Positions 13,201-23,374 of a stretch of DNA of 64,000 nucleotides are shown here, in pieces; position 1 is the first letter of the stretch; each line of letters begins with the position of its first letter. The DNA is from Tubiluchus corallicola (taxonomy: Eukaryota; Priapulida; Priapulimorpha; Priapulimorphida; Tubiluchidae): positions 62,001 to 126,000 of the forward strand of contig JAQGDQ010000080.1 in NCBI GenBank assembly GCA_030141605.1, in the 5' to 3' direction. The position numbers and the translations under genes are program-made. Below the pieces are notes generated by a model, which did not search any database, was not told the DNA's origin, and saw nothing but the letters and a program-made list of their open reading frames with translations.

Positions 13201-16200
13201 GACTTTGGTAGCACTTTGCTTGTGGCTATCATAATATCCAAATAATAATTTGTTAAGCAGTTTTAATTAATACTTTATTGTGAACTCATTTCATGTACGT
13301 TTTTCAGTAAATCACAGGAAACAAGAAACTAGTAGCTACTAGTAGTCTCAGTCTTTTAAATCTTTTATAACAATATAGATGTGAGTAAGCTTGGTACATA
13401 CACAGGAATTAGTACTTCCCAGCAGAATGAAGCTTACGTGATGTAAGCATTAAGACTTTGTTCGTTATTAAGATAGTCCTAGATTAAACATTGAATCAAT
13501 TGACTCATTCCCCGCAATGAGGTAAATAGTCCAGTGCAATATGTCACATGAGGCAATAGTCTCACTGGTCACCCATTTGTTTTCTAACTAGGCTTAGTAT
13601 TATTTAACTTCACAGCAAAAAACATACATGCTGTGTGACCACCCAGCTGTTGACTCCATTCCTCTGTTTGTAACCATTGGTCATGTTACATGATTACTTA
13701 TTATGACTAAATTTGTGTGTTTGCTATAAGTGTTAATTTGTTAATTTTCTTGATTTGCAGTGCTGCAGACTGGGAAGAGTTCCAGTGGCTTATATAGATT
13801 CAGAGTTGCTGAAGACAAATATGTGTTTGTACAGACTAACAGCAAATTGAGTAGAAATCCGCATACTGGAGAACAAGTTTGCGTGTCCACTCATTCTATC
13901 ATCAGGTATGCTGATATATAGCTTTGATAATTATCTAGTAACTTTCTTATATTGTGCAACAATTATGTATTGCAGAAAACAAATATTTATTTTTTGTGTC
14001 AGGCTTGTCATGCTAGATTCTAGTTTTGTAAACGAAAAATTCACAATCTTGCAGGGATTCGGATGTGCCAGTTTCGATGCAGAAACAGGTGTCTGGTCCA
14101 AAAATGGCTCCTCCAATGACGGCTAAGTCATCTGCACCTGAATATGAAAGTCCTTTTTCACGCTGGCATCAACAGCAAAGTTATATTGAAGATCTGCGCA
14201 CTAGTATGGATGAACTGCGTACTTCTGCTGGTTATAGAGACAGTAGTGCTGAAATTAATGCTCCTATTGTTAGTGTACATGGACAAATTCCAAATACATC
14301 CATGGCACCTGCATCAGACTTTAGTGCTGCAGAATTTGATCTCAATTTTTTAAACAGCCCCGTGTATGGAGAGAACACCAATGCTCGGGTGCCTAGCAGA
14401 GATGGCAGCCGCCCTAATAAAAGTCCACATGATATGATATCTCCGGGTAATGTAAGTACAGATGGACTAGAAAAAAACAGTGCAGAGAGTAACAGAATGA
14501 TGCACATGTTTTTACATAGCAGTAATGAAAGTGTTTGTAAAGAAAATACATTTAGCTGTAATCCAAGCAGAACAATGATATCACCTGGCACAGAGAGTAG
14601 TGACAAAACACCTCCAAGTAATACTATTTTAAAAGAGTTGTTGAATCAAGAAGATGAGGAGAGTAATGAATCGCGGGAGCAACCAATGCGACCACCATCA
14701 TCACGTAGTGATGCAAATCCTAGTTCCAGTCGACCAGCTAGTCGTGCCAGTACATGTGCTGGTGGAATTGTTGTTAGCGATGATGATAAGGGAAAATCGA
14801 ATAATAACCCTTTGTTGAAAGTAAGTTGTAATTTTAAATGATTTCCAAATTTATTTAATTGAATTTTATCGCATTTGAAATCAAAAATTTTAATAGTTAC
14901 TTAATGATTTCCACTGCAACAGACTTCAGCCTGGACTCCATTGCTTAGTGGTAGCCTTGTAGGACCTAATTCGAACTGCAGTATCTTGGACACATTGGAA
15001 TTTACAAATACCCTCAATGAGGTACATAGCCTGAGGCTGTAACACAGAAAACCCGCTGAAGAACGGTTTGCCCTAGCAATCGCCAGCCATTTGCTGACGA
15101 GGCCTGGCTCCTCATTCCTATTTTTACCCAAGCATATACTGTAATTGTTCTGTTACTGCTACTTGTTAATGGAAGTATAATATGTTCCTTTAACAAACTT
15201 TCCTTATTTGTCAAAATTTTCTAAATTCAAGGAATCCTTAAATACAACAGCTTCATTTTGTTTAACTTTTCCTGGATTATTACAGAGATGTGTCTTGTAA
15301 AATAAATCATAGCACATTTCTTAATGCATAATAATTTGTGCTATTTGAGAGCTAGAAGACTATGCAAAATGTGTAAATTTTTAATATGAGTTCATTGCTG
15401 CAGTCAGAAACATCTGTCCAGCTTTTAGATGATTATAATCCAGCAATTAGTTTTTTTTGTTCAATATAATCTCAGCAAATTGAAAAAAAATGTTGATTAA
15501 TGAAGTTGGCTTAAAGATGTCTGAGGCATGCTAATAGTGAATTAAATATAATTAACTAGACTGTCTAGTTGAGTTTCACATGCGTTTCATATGGAGTTTC
15601 GTATTTCCGATTCTTGACAGTAATTTTTAGATATCGAAACTATTGTAGCTTTTTATCTATTTCTAGACATGTACTTTTTGTAGAGGCAATGCACGCAGGT
15701 TCATAATATTGACAGGTCACAGAGGGCTTTGACCTTTTGTATGTCTTCACATAAGTTGATATCACTATTAATGTTGTTTTCATAGCAATTGCTGAGTGAA
15801 AAAACAGAGGATGACGAGGAACCCAAACCTTATGAATCCTTGCTCAATCAACTTATTAATGAACCGCAAGGTTCGGATGGAAATGTTCCTATAGGCAGGG
15901 TATGAAGCAGCTATGTTTCCTAGATGTCATTAGTTTCATCATTGCAAAATAACTGGAATCGTCACAACAGCATTTACATGCATGGAGTTTTTGTTGCGTG
16001 TTATAGAATAGATAAATAAAATTAGCTTGAAAATTTGTGTAGGTATTAAGAAATTTTGAGAAGCCATTGGAGATTGCTTATGACTGGGTTTGGCTTTGGT
16101 TGTGTAGAGTGTAGTTAGTACTGTTTTGGTTGTGTGCTAAGCAGTTTGGTATGTCTGTCCATGTGTCGTGTTGTCGAACATTGAGATGTGAAGTGAAAGA

Positions 16201-19200
16201 TATTATTCAGTTATTGTTGTTTGTCTTTAGGATTCTGCTGATGGTGCAGGCCCTCAAATGACAAATGTTAGAAGATCCTCCTCTACATCATCTGTGCCAC
16301 ACGAGGGCGATTCGTCTTTTTTAAATTCTATACTGGTTGGTGTGGTTGGTGAAAGTTCACACGAGTCTGATGTGATGGCTGCTCATGGGCAAGGTCTTAA
16401 AAGAAAACACGACGGTGGCAACGAAGCTGAACCATCTGCGCAGTCGCAGAAAGTGTCTCACCCTAGTAAGGTGCTTCAGAAAAATCAGATTTTGACGAAG
16501 TTGTTGTCACAACCTTACAAACAGTTACCAAGTGTTGCAACAACTATAGCTGCACCACGTCCGACTGATCTACCACATAGCAAACTACCAAAGGATCTAC
16601 GGGAGAAATTAGTACAAAAGGGGGTTCCTCCTGGACTTCCTTCCGGCAATCCCCCATCGCCTGGTTCTACAGTTCCCACCACTACAACTCATCCCGGTAC
16701 GGTAACCTCATCAACTCTTCGTCCCGACCATCCGAGTCAAGCACCTCCTCAATCTTCTCCATCTCAGTATGCACAGTCTCAGAATTCTTCACTCATGGAA
16801 AAACTGCTGGAGAATAATAACAAACCTCGTGACGGTATGAGACAACCATCTGGCATAGGCACAACGGTGGCTACTCCAGATCAGAGTAACAAGCCCATGG
16901 AATCAGAATGGGTTGTGTCAGAAGTTGCAGACTCTTCGTCGGGTGATGTGTTAGTTCAAGCAATTGTTCAAGAAGTGTTGGAATTGCAGCAGAAAATGAA
17001 TGTAGATACTCAGTCTTCACATTTAGGATCATCGTTAGGATCACAATTGGACTTTTTACAAGTACGCATAATAAATGATTTTCTACCTGTTGAAGATGCT
17101 TTTCAGTTTCATGCTGGCAGAAGGACAAATTTAGGAAAAATGTCAACAACATTTAATTATCTTATCGTCAAAAAAAATTCAATAATTTTTATTGAAGTTC
17201 TGCGTTGCCTAATGTAATCTATGATGTAATTGAATCATGAATTTCGACTAAATGTTTCAGTTCATCTAATTTGATTCAGGATGGAAGCATTGTTTTAAGT
17301 AAAATGCTTTAAGTTTCTATCAAACGAAAAGTATAAAATGTTGCCACTTCTTTTTTTGTGTTTAACTGTTTCTTTTCTATAAATTGTGCTTATTTATAAT
17401 CTTGTTCTATTTCTGCTGTTGAACTAATTCACTTTGGGATATTTTTTGATTGTTTTGACTGTTCCTGTTGATCAACAGACAGATTACTTTTCTCAAGCGT
17501 GTTACACCTATTGAACTTTATATTGGCTGTTAAGATAGCCTTTCTGCAGTCACACGCCTGCCTGCTCAATAATCAACCTGATATGTTGTTAGTTTGCCAA
17601 TGTTTGCATGATAACTGATCAGCTTAAAAATGATCATTTTGATTTTTTTCAGGAAATAAAAAAATTAGTAAGAGGTAGTGAAGAAAATGCTGGGAGTATA
17701 AAGACTGAAGCTGATACGTCTGGGTTACCCGGCCTCGAGGCTGAACCATTTTCGGTAATTTATTTATGTGTTTGAAGAAACTGAGAATTTATGCTTGTTA
17801 TTATGCAAATTGTAAATTAGTCTTTTTATTGTAATTGAGTTATAACTTTCTTGGAGCAGATTACCCTAGTCAGTTTGCATGCTACCTGTGCATTATGCAT
17901 TACATTAAGGTTTTTCTGACATTCTGGTATTTCCAGAATGGTTATATATTTTTAATATTCCATTCTGTTGAACAGAGTGGATCCCCTTGTAAACTGTTTT
18001 TTGAAGAGTTTGAAGAGGAAGTATGATGCTATGAATAAGATTTGTTTAAATGTTTTACATTTTATACTTGATAAAACACTTTTTTAATATGGTTTTTCAG
18101 TCTATTGGACCAACATCACAGTATCAGACTCCTCCACAATATGGCATGCCACCAGCATACTCAGCAGCAAACAGCTTCACTCCACAACAACAACAACAAC
18201 AACAACAACAACAGCAGGCGAGATTCCAGAACCAGCAGGTTGTGCAAGGATTTGCTCATCCGCCACAGACTCCGCAGACACCAACTACTCCACATCAAAT
18301 GCAAGGCTTTTCTCAAGGTGAATAACATTTTTGTTTTCATTATTGTCAGGCAAAATGAGTATGCCAGGTTCTAATAGTTATAGATATTAAAAAAATCAAA
18401 GATGTAGTTTTTGAGTGTGATTCATCTTTATTTGAAGTAGTTTCTCACCAAGAGGTCTTTACAATTTTTAAATGTTTAATCACATTAGGTGTATTAATAA
18501 TACAAACAGTTTGGTTTATTGATAGCTTGAAGAATTGCCAGAAAAATCTCATTTCTTTCTTATTGTTGTCTTGCTTGTAAAATTCAATTCCAAATTTGAT
18601 TTTGCAGATGTTATGTCCCAATCTCCTGGTGCCATGCCAACTCGTCATCCTTTGATGATGCCACACAAACGACAAGGACCTACGCAAGCCTGGCCACAGG
18701 TTATCATGGGTGCGAATCAGCCGCGTCCACCTCAGTACAGTCAGCATGGTGGCCCAGAGCACGTACAGTATTCTGCAGAAATGCTGGACCTTATGAATCT
18801 AAATCAAGTTGCACCGCCAAATGTAACACTGCAGGTGATTATTTCCATTTTATTTATTTCAGCCAATTGTTCTCTTTATTATGCTATTCGGCTTCTCTGT
18901 ACAGCTTGTAGGGTATTGTTTTATTATAGATTATCATAGTTATTATTTGCAGACATGCCGCTCTCAATTCTGGGATACCAAAATTTATTTCTTGAAACTT
19001 GAGCCTTGTTATTTTTTAGTAAATTATTATTTTAGCTGTTAATATTGTGTTACCAGCTATGCTAAGCACTTTGTTTTATTCGGAAAAGCATTTATACAGC
19101 TTTAGTATTTATGAAGGTTGTATTCTTTTTTCCGGTCATTTGATTTTTGGGAACTTAAATATTTAAAATACATGATCATTGGATCTTAAAAATGTTTTTA

Positions 19201-22200
19201 AAAAAATCAGAAATGCAAGTGCACCCTTCTGAATAATAAATGCTGTCATATTGCAATATTTTTTATGCATTATGATAACCCGTCTTTCGATAATTTAATT
19301 ATCTAACAATTATTTGTGACTCAAGCATTATGCATAAAGCTTTTTACTGTTTTGTTCCAGCATTCGAGCAGTCTCCCAAATTTTGCGAATCAACCATCTC
19401 ACCCTCCCAGCAGTCAACCCCATCAGTACCCACCTTATTCTCAACCCCATAGCCAGATGGGCCAGCACTTTCCTGGCCAGCATGCCCAGCAGGTAGGCGC
19501 TTAGTTTATTGTGCACCAGGCATGTTTGATTTCTACAGTATATTTCACTTCATCTTATATAAGTTATATTGCTCTTAATTTTCCCCACATATTTTTGTCA
19601 TTTTGCCTACATTGTAATTTATTGCTTATTCTTGCATATTTCAAATATTATTTTTGTGATAAGTGTTATCACACATATTTGTAATGATTGCACTTATTTC
19701 TAATGCATTTTATGACAACTTGCCATTTCAGCCAGTATTTTTTTCTATCATCTGGTGTGGAGAAAGTTTTTATTGCACTGTAGTTTTCTTATTAGTTGCA
19801 AGGGAATGACCGTATAGAAAGTTTGGTTACACTTGCATGTTAAATTTGCTTAACTTCAAGGGAGATTTCTCATATAATTAAAACGTTTTCTGAGAATTTA
19901 AACAGAAAATAATTTTCTCTTGGAGTTTGGCACACATGTAGTACGAACTTTATTGGTGTTTGGGCTTCTTTGCATTAGTCTTATTTCTGGCAGGTGTCCA
20001 CCCAGGCGCCGCATGCGCTGCAGCAGTATTGGAACATGAGATCTCCTCAGATTAGTCCCACACAGGTACTCGTTCTCATGGTTACCATAACTTTTGTGTT
20101 GAGCTGCATGGCTAAATTGTTTCAAACTGATTTGTATTACACCTCTTTAATTTGCAGTGTTCTGTTTATCACAGTAACTATTTTAGCACAGATAATAGTT
20201 TTAAATTCCTTGCACAACTGTTTGAGTAGACACTCAAATACATACGTGGCTAGGTGCATGGTAAAAATGAAAACAACAGTTCAACATTTTTTAACGGTGC
20301 AGCTGGGGAAGTCTGTTTTTTGCATGAGTTTTACCACTAACTACTTTTTATGATAAGCTGTCTGCTTATCATAAATACAATACAGTATTTATACACTAGT
20401 AATACAATTGTTTGTGATTACTTGTGAACAAGGAAAAAATGATTTCCTGACAAGGTAAAAGATATGTATTCTAGAATTGGCCGTATGTGTGTGGCAAGTT
20501 GTCAAATTTGTTGTGTACAATGGCTTGAGCTGTTATTGACAGTCTTGTTATTATTGACAGGCTTGACAATCTTGTTATTATAAAAAATTAAGTTATTTTT
20601 GTCACAAGATCTAATTGTAAAATTGAGCCTCATTTCAAGGCTTCTGTTATATTTATCTGCTGAGGTGAGAAAAGTTGTCAGTGTTTTAATATTTAATCAT
20701 TAGTATGGTGATGATGGGTGCATGGTCAACTCTGCTGTGCCTTTCAATTTTGATTTAAATTTTGCCTTATTAACTCTCATCATTAGCCCATGTTGAGTTG
20801 AAATGGTATTTTTACAAATTCACTGTTAACTAAGTTAAGAGAATTTCTTTGTAGTATGGTAGCGGTAATCCTATGGCTCGTCAAAGAGCATTTTCTGCTG
20901 GCGGTGTACAAGGGATTCGTGGACATCCTCCTTTTCCAGAGCAGCAGCAGTGTCCACCTGCAAGTATGCCTGGAAATATGTATCCTCCAGGAATGATGCA
21001 AGCACCTAGAATTGCGCGTAATCTTAGTGTTCCTGGTAATATTCAAGATTTTGTTGTTGTTTTCGAAATCTATATCTGTAATTTCTAAAGATTAAGAGAT
21101 TTTTGGCATCTCTAATTCAACTTTAAATTTTTGATATTAGAAGTCAATATCAGTAATTTCTAAAGATTCAGGAGGGATTTTTGACACTCAACTTTCGAAT
21201 TATTGATGTTACAGATGTATTGTTCATTTGTAGTGTAATAAATTTGGCTATTTTGTAATCTAGGACGAACGACTTCCCCCCGTGGTTCACAGCAAGTTAC
21301 AGCTGGTCAGTTTCCCGGTGGCCCTGAACCACTTATGTCTCCTGGTCCTCAACAACCCAGTCAAGCTCCAATTCATTCTGCACCACCATACAGCATGCAG
21401 CTCGATGGACGGCATTTTAATTTTGAGGGAAACCAGCAGAACTTCCAGTTGTATAATCAGCATCCCAATATTGATAGAGGGTAAAGAATCTTCTTCCGTA
21501 TTAACATTGGCAAAATTTATAGTACACATATTTTACTCAGTTTATTTTTGATAAAATATGGCCCACTGCAACCTGCAGTCGAGCGCTTAATGACACAATG
21601 GGATGACATACTTGTGTTGTATCATTGTTAAAGATAAGAGTCTAGGATATGTCAAGGGTAATTCTCTAAAGTGAGACTCTGAGTTGACAGACAATTCTCT
21701 GTCATATTTGGATCTATAGTATACATCATCATTCGGCAAGATATATCTATGCCCATTCTTATCCAGTGGCGTAGTGACATCATTGACTAGGACAAATTTC
21801 TTAAAAACTGTATGCAGTAATATCTTCATTATTATGCATATTGAGACTATTGTGTAATTTGTCTATTAACTTGCGTGCAATTTTTTTAGGAATCAGCAAA
21901 GAATTCCATCGAACAATAATGCACAGACTGCACAGTTGGGATCAAAATCAGAGTATGTGCGTCAAGAACTAAGAGCATTGTGTAACACTCGAACACAGCA
22001 ACAACAGCAGCAGTATACTCAACAACAGACTCAACCCTCCAGTCAACCGCCAACGCCCGTTCCACAACAACCACCAACTCCTGGTCAGGCTGAACCACAA
22101 ACACCACAGACACCTACATCTCAACATCAGCAATTCCATCATCATCAGCAGCACCACCAACAGCAGCAACAGGCTGTCGGAGATTTAGATTTAGATTCTA

Positions 22201-23374
22201 TACTTCGTGACTTGAATGAGTCATTTGGTAAGTTGTGTAAGATCAAAGGAGGTTTTCCATTCATATCCGTCTAAGTCTTCTAGATTCTATATCATGGAAA
22301 ACCTTAATTTCTTGTCCGAGATCTCAATGATATAGTCATTAGGCTAAGTGATTATTTATATTTCAGCAATGGAACCGCCAGTGAGCAATGAGAGTCCAGC
22401 TGTTGTTCAGGCTCGCAATGAGGCTAAACAACGTTATGCTCAATTTCTTCAACTCTCAGGTATGGTACTCGATGCTTAAATATCTATAACATGTACTTTT
22501 ACACATGTAACACTTGTTGCAAAAATGACGTAAATTTTTTGTTTGTGAAATGTTTTAGGTTGTAGTTGTAATTTTTGGTTGTATTTGCTCATTAATAATT
22601 AAATCATTTATTTTTGAAAGTAGCTCATTAAAAATGTCTAGAGATGGTATGTTTTTTTTAAAATTTGATTGTTTGACAATAAAATTTCTATGTTCATTAA
22701 TAACATAGACAAATTTTTTACACTCTCATAACTGCGTAAAACTGAATAATTATTTAACTCATAATGCTTACCACATATTATCAAAGAAAGTATTGCTACA
22801 TTTGCTATATTGATATACAGTTCGATTCTTGCTTCCAGTTTAGTGTTTTTAACTTTGCTCAATATTTTCTTTATTTTGCCTTTAGGTGGAGGCAGTATGC
22901 CAGGGTTTTCTGCCCAGCAACCGCTTCCACAACAACCTCAGCCAGCATATCCTAGCGCACAACAAGTACAGGTAACCACACCTCCTATCAGTGATGACCC
23001 TGAAGTGAAGGCATCTAATCTGTTCCGGAATCAGTTGCTTTCATCAGAACCCCCTGGGAGTAGTACAAAGCCAATACATCGGCTATCTGATGGAAATGTT
23101 ATGACACAAGTTAGGATACAGCAAACGGGAGAGAATCCTAGGGTTTGTATTGCATTTTTCTACAGTTATATTTACTGATAGTATGTATTTGCTATTGCTT
23201 ATTCAAACAAAGTGTGTTTGTTTATGAAATGTGATGAAGATGTTTGTGCATGCATATTTATTTGGTATGCAACAATTTTTACAGATAGTACATGTTTAAT
23301 TGCAGCCTGTACCAGATGAAAAACATCATCCAGAGGTCAAAAAAAGTTTATTGCAAAAACTGCTGAGCGATTGA
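6718..23374 (+). CDS. NCOA: p160 nuclear receptor coactivator (NCOA/SRC family; taiman-like), complete, 22 coding exons
   Basis: Coactivator that docks on ligand-bound nuclear receptors through LXXLL helices and recruits acetyltransferases; acts in the nucleus. Coding exons: 6718-6788, 7330-7505, 9420-9517, 9943-10032, 10328-10415, 11012-11221, 12062-12307, 13761-13905, 14055-14820, 15786-15899, 16231-17061, 17653-17754, 18101-18317, 18608-18834, 19361-19492, 19994-20065, 20855-21035, 21264-21480, 21890-22227, 22367-22459, 22886-23142, 23306-23374. All phases match; the sum is 4,740 nt (1,579 aa plus stop), within the p160 size range. Domains: bHLH about 25-81 ([31 protein letters not shown]), PAS-A about 105-175, PAS-B-like about 245-375, LXXLL boxes at about 567, 629, 756 and 1573, and polyglutamine at 1008-1018. 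The start is the first ATG after an in-frame TGA at 6658. Family assignment is secure; exon edges are read by eye, and intron 5 needs a GC donor. Confidence 0.95.
7330..7505 (+). CDS. NCOA: NCOA exon 2: bHLH domain
   Basis: Encodes residues 24-82. The basic/helix-1 part reads [20 protein letters not shown] and helix 2 reads [20 protein letters not shown], the typical p160 bHLH signature. Acceptor gttacag, donor AAG|GTAAAC. Confidence 0.96.
9420..9517 (+). CDS. NCOA: NCOA exon 3: linker to PAS-A
   Basis: Encodes residues 83-115: a Ser-rich linker followed by [12 protein letters not shown], the entry into PAS-A. Acceptor ctttttcag, donor GAG|GTAAAT; ends in phase 0. Confidence 0.92.
9943..10032 (+). 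CDS. NCOA: NCOA exon 4: PAS-A core
   Basis: Encodes residues 116-145 ([10 protein letters not shown]...VSDNVISFL), the conserved PAS-A strand and helix. Ninety bases, phase 0 at both ends. Acceptor ttttttcag, donor CAG|GTAAAG. Confidence 0.95.
10153..10234. repeat. AAT/ATT mirror microsatellite (perfect palindrome)
   Basis: About 18 AAT units switch to about nine ATT units at 10206-10207, so the sequence is self-complementary around that point and could form a long hairpin. It lies in NCOA intron 4. Confidence 0.9.
10328..10415 (+). CDS. NCOA: NCOA exon 5: end of PAS-A, GC donor
   Basis: Encodes residues 146-174 ([18 protein letters not shown]), the PAS-A helix with the IHPAD motif. No GT donor joins this exon in frame to the next coding block; ATAG|GCATGT does, so a GC-AG intron is inferred. 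Confidence 0.85.
11012..11221 (+). CDS. NCOA: NCOA exon 6: between PAS-A and PAS-B
   Basis: Encodes residues 175-244. [15 protein letters not shown] matches the conserved p160 segment where the vertebrate proteins read HTFNCRML. The exon follows acceptor ctttcag directly with GTAAG, so a donor-like string sits at its 5' edge. Donor ATG|GTAGGT. Confidence 0.9.
12062..12307 (+). CDS. NCOA: NCOA exon 7: PAS-B-like region, first half
   Basis: Encodes residues 245-326. Contains [13 protein letters not shown] and [17 protein letters not shown], close to the vertebrate p160 CLVCIARRIP and FTTRQDLQGKI segments. Acceptor gtaatttcag, donor ACAG|GTATGT. Confidence 0.96.
13761..13905 (+). CDS. NCOA: NCOA exon 8: PAS-B-like region, second half
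   Basis: Encodes residues 327-374 with [20 protein letters not shown] and [11 protein letters not shown], matching the p160 segment where vertebrates read IYRFSLSDGT and QTKSKL. Acceptor tgatttgcag, donor CAG|GTATGC. Confidence 0.95.
14055..14820 (+). CDS. NCOA: NCOA exon 9: Ser/Thr-rich region with LXXLL box 1
   Basis: Encodes residues 375-630, low in complexity and rich in Ser, Asn, Pro and Asp. [13 protein letters not shown] holds LXXLL box L567-L571 (bases 14629-14643). The last residues NNNPLLK start a second box that the next exon completes. Acceptor aatcttgcag, donor AAA|GTAAGT. Confidence 0.93.
15786..15899 (+). CDS. NCOA: NCOA exon 10: completes LXXLL box 2
   Basis: Encodes residues 631-668, starting [12 protein letters not shown]. 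With LLK from the previous exon this gives LLKQLLSE (L629-L633). It resembles vertebrate NR box 3 in its acidic tail. A variant LNQLI motif follows at 650-654. Acceptor tttcatag, donor AGG|GTATGA. Confidence 0.9.
16231..17061 (+). CDS. NCOA: NCOA exon 11: large exon with LXXLL box 3
   Basis: Encodes residues 669-945, the largest exon. [16 protein letters not shown] holds LXXLL box L756-L760. [11 protein letters not shown] (857-861, MEKLL) is a near-match. The middle is Pro/Ser/Thr-rich; the end ([19 protein letters not shown]) looks amphipathic, function unknown. Acceptor gtctttag, donor CAA|GTACGC. Confidence 0.93.
17653..17754 (+). CDS. NCOA: NCOA exon 12
   Basis: Encodes residues 946-979 ([12 protein letters not shown]...GLEAEPFS), a charged segment. 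One hundred and two bases, phase 0 at both ends. Acceptor ttttttcag, donor TCG|GTAATT. Confidence 0.85.
18101..18317 (+). CDS. NCOA: NCOA exon 13: polyglutamine and Gln/Pro-rich
   Basis: Encodes residues 980-1051 with an 11-residue glutamine run at 1008-1018, coded mostly by CAA and so probably length-polymorphic. It continues into a Pro/Gln/Thr-rich stretch. Acceptor gtttttcag, donor CAAG|GTGAAT. Confidence 0.9.
18608..18834 (+). CDS. NCOA: NCOA exon 14
   Basis: Encodes residues 1052-1127, rich in Pro, Gln, Met and His, ending [19 protein letters not shown]. The EMLDLMNL stretch is a short hydrophobic helix candidate. Acceptor gattttgcag, donor CAG|GTGATT. Confidence 0.88.
19361..19492 (+). 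CDS. NCOA: NCOA exon 15: Pro/Gln/His-rich
   Basis: Encodes residues 1128-1171, low in complexity ([18 protein letters not shown]). Phase 0 at both ends, so it could be skipped without a frameshift. Acceptor tgttccag, donor CAG|GTAGGC. Confidence 0.85.
19994..20065 (+). CDS. NCOA: NCOA exon 16: small cassette-like exon
   Basis: Encodes 24 residues (1172-1195: [18 protein letters not shown] at its end). Seventy-two bases, phase 0 at both ends, so it could be a skipped cassette. Acceptor tctggcag, donor CAG|GTACTC. Confidence 0.78.
20855..21035 (+). CDS. NCOA: NCOA exon 17
   Basis: Encodes residues 1196-1255 ([17 protein letters not shown]...[11 protein letters not shown]), Pro/Met/Gly-rich. 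Donor CCTG|GTAATA joins in frame to the exon at 21264 as a GGA codon. Acceptor tctttgtag. Confidence 0.87.
21072..21210. repeat. Diverged tandem duplication of about 75 bp in NCOA intron 17
   Basis: Two units share tctgtaatttctaaagatt / tcagtaatttctaaagatt and then gatttttggca / gatttttgaca and caactttaaattt / caactttcgaatt. Lies just after the donor of exon 17. Confidence 0.75.
21264..21480 (+). CDS. NCOA: NCOA exon 18
   Basis: Encodes residues 1256-1327 ([34 protein letters not shown]). Acceptor gtaatctag, donor AGAGG|GTAAAG; ends in phase 2. Confidence 0.88.
21890..22227 (+). CDS. NCOA: NCOA exon 19: conserved YVRQELRAL and second Gln-rich tract
   Basis: Encodes residues 1328-1440. [17 protein letters not shown] is a non-repetitive block that looks conserved. 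It is followed by Gln, Pro and His runs and then the acidic-hydrophobic [15 protein letters not shown], a plausible activation helix. Acceptor ttttttag, donor TTTG|GTAAGT. Confidence 0.9.
22367..22459 (+). CDS. NCOA: NCOA exon 20
   Basis: Encodes residues 1441-1471 ([20 protein letters not shown], then [11 protein letters not shown]), predicted helical at the end. Acceptor atatttcag, donor TCAG|GTATGG. Confidence 0.87.
22886..23142 (+). CDS. NCOA: NCOA exon 21
   Basis: Encodes residues 1472-1557, Gln/Pro-rich at first, then [20 protein letters not shown] and [20 protein letters not shown]. Donor AGG|GTTTGT is weak but in frame; retaining the intron would add 11 residues and then a stop at 23176. 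Confidence 0.86.
23306..23374 (+). CDS. NCOA: NCOA exon 22: C-terminal LXXLL box and stop
   Basis: Encodes the last 22 residues (1558-1579), ending [11 protein letters not shown] and TGA at 23372-23374. LQKLL is a complete LXXLL box. The vertebrate SRC-1a isoform ends in the very similar SLLQQLLTE, so this is the ancestral-type end. Acceptor ttaattgcag. Confidence 0.93.
   Translation, partial: PVPDEKHHPEVKKSLLQKLLSD

Larger units (their letters stand above)
7506..23305 (+). other. Introns of NCOA
   Basis: The longer introns (7506-9419, 9518-9942, 10416-11011, 11222-12061, 12308-13760, 14821-15785, 15900-16230, 17062-17652, 17755-18100, 18835-19360, 19493-19993, 20066-20854, 21481-21889, 22460-22885) hold no further gene that I can see. 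Notable contents are the AAT/ATT palindrome at 10153-10234, a TA run near 12328-12342 and a diverged tandem duplication at 21072-21210. Open frames here are short and composition-driven. Confidence 0.75.

Noticed and set aside
14232-14606. 124-codon minus-strand frame opposite NCOA exon 9
   Set aside because: A shadow of the real exon; the plus strand is in phase with the exons on both sides.
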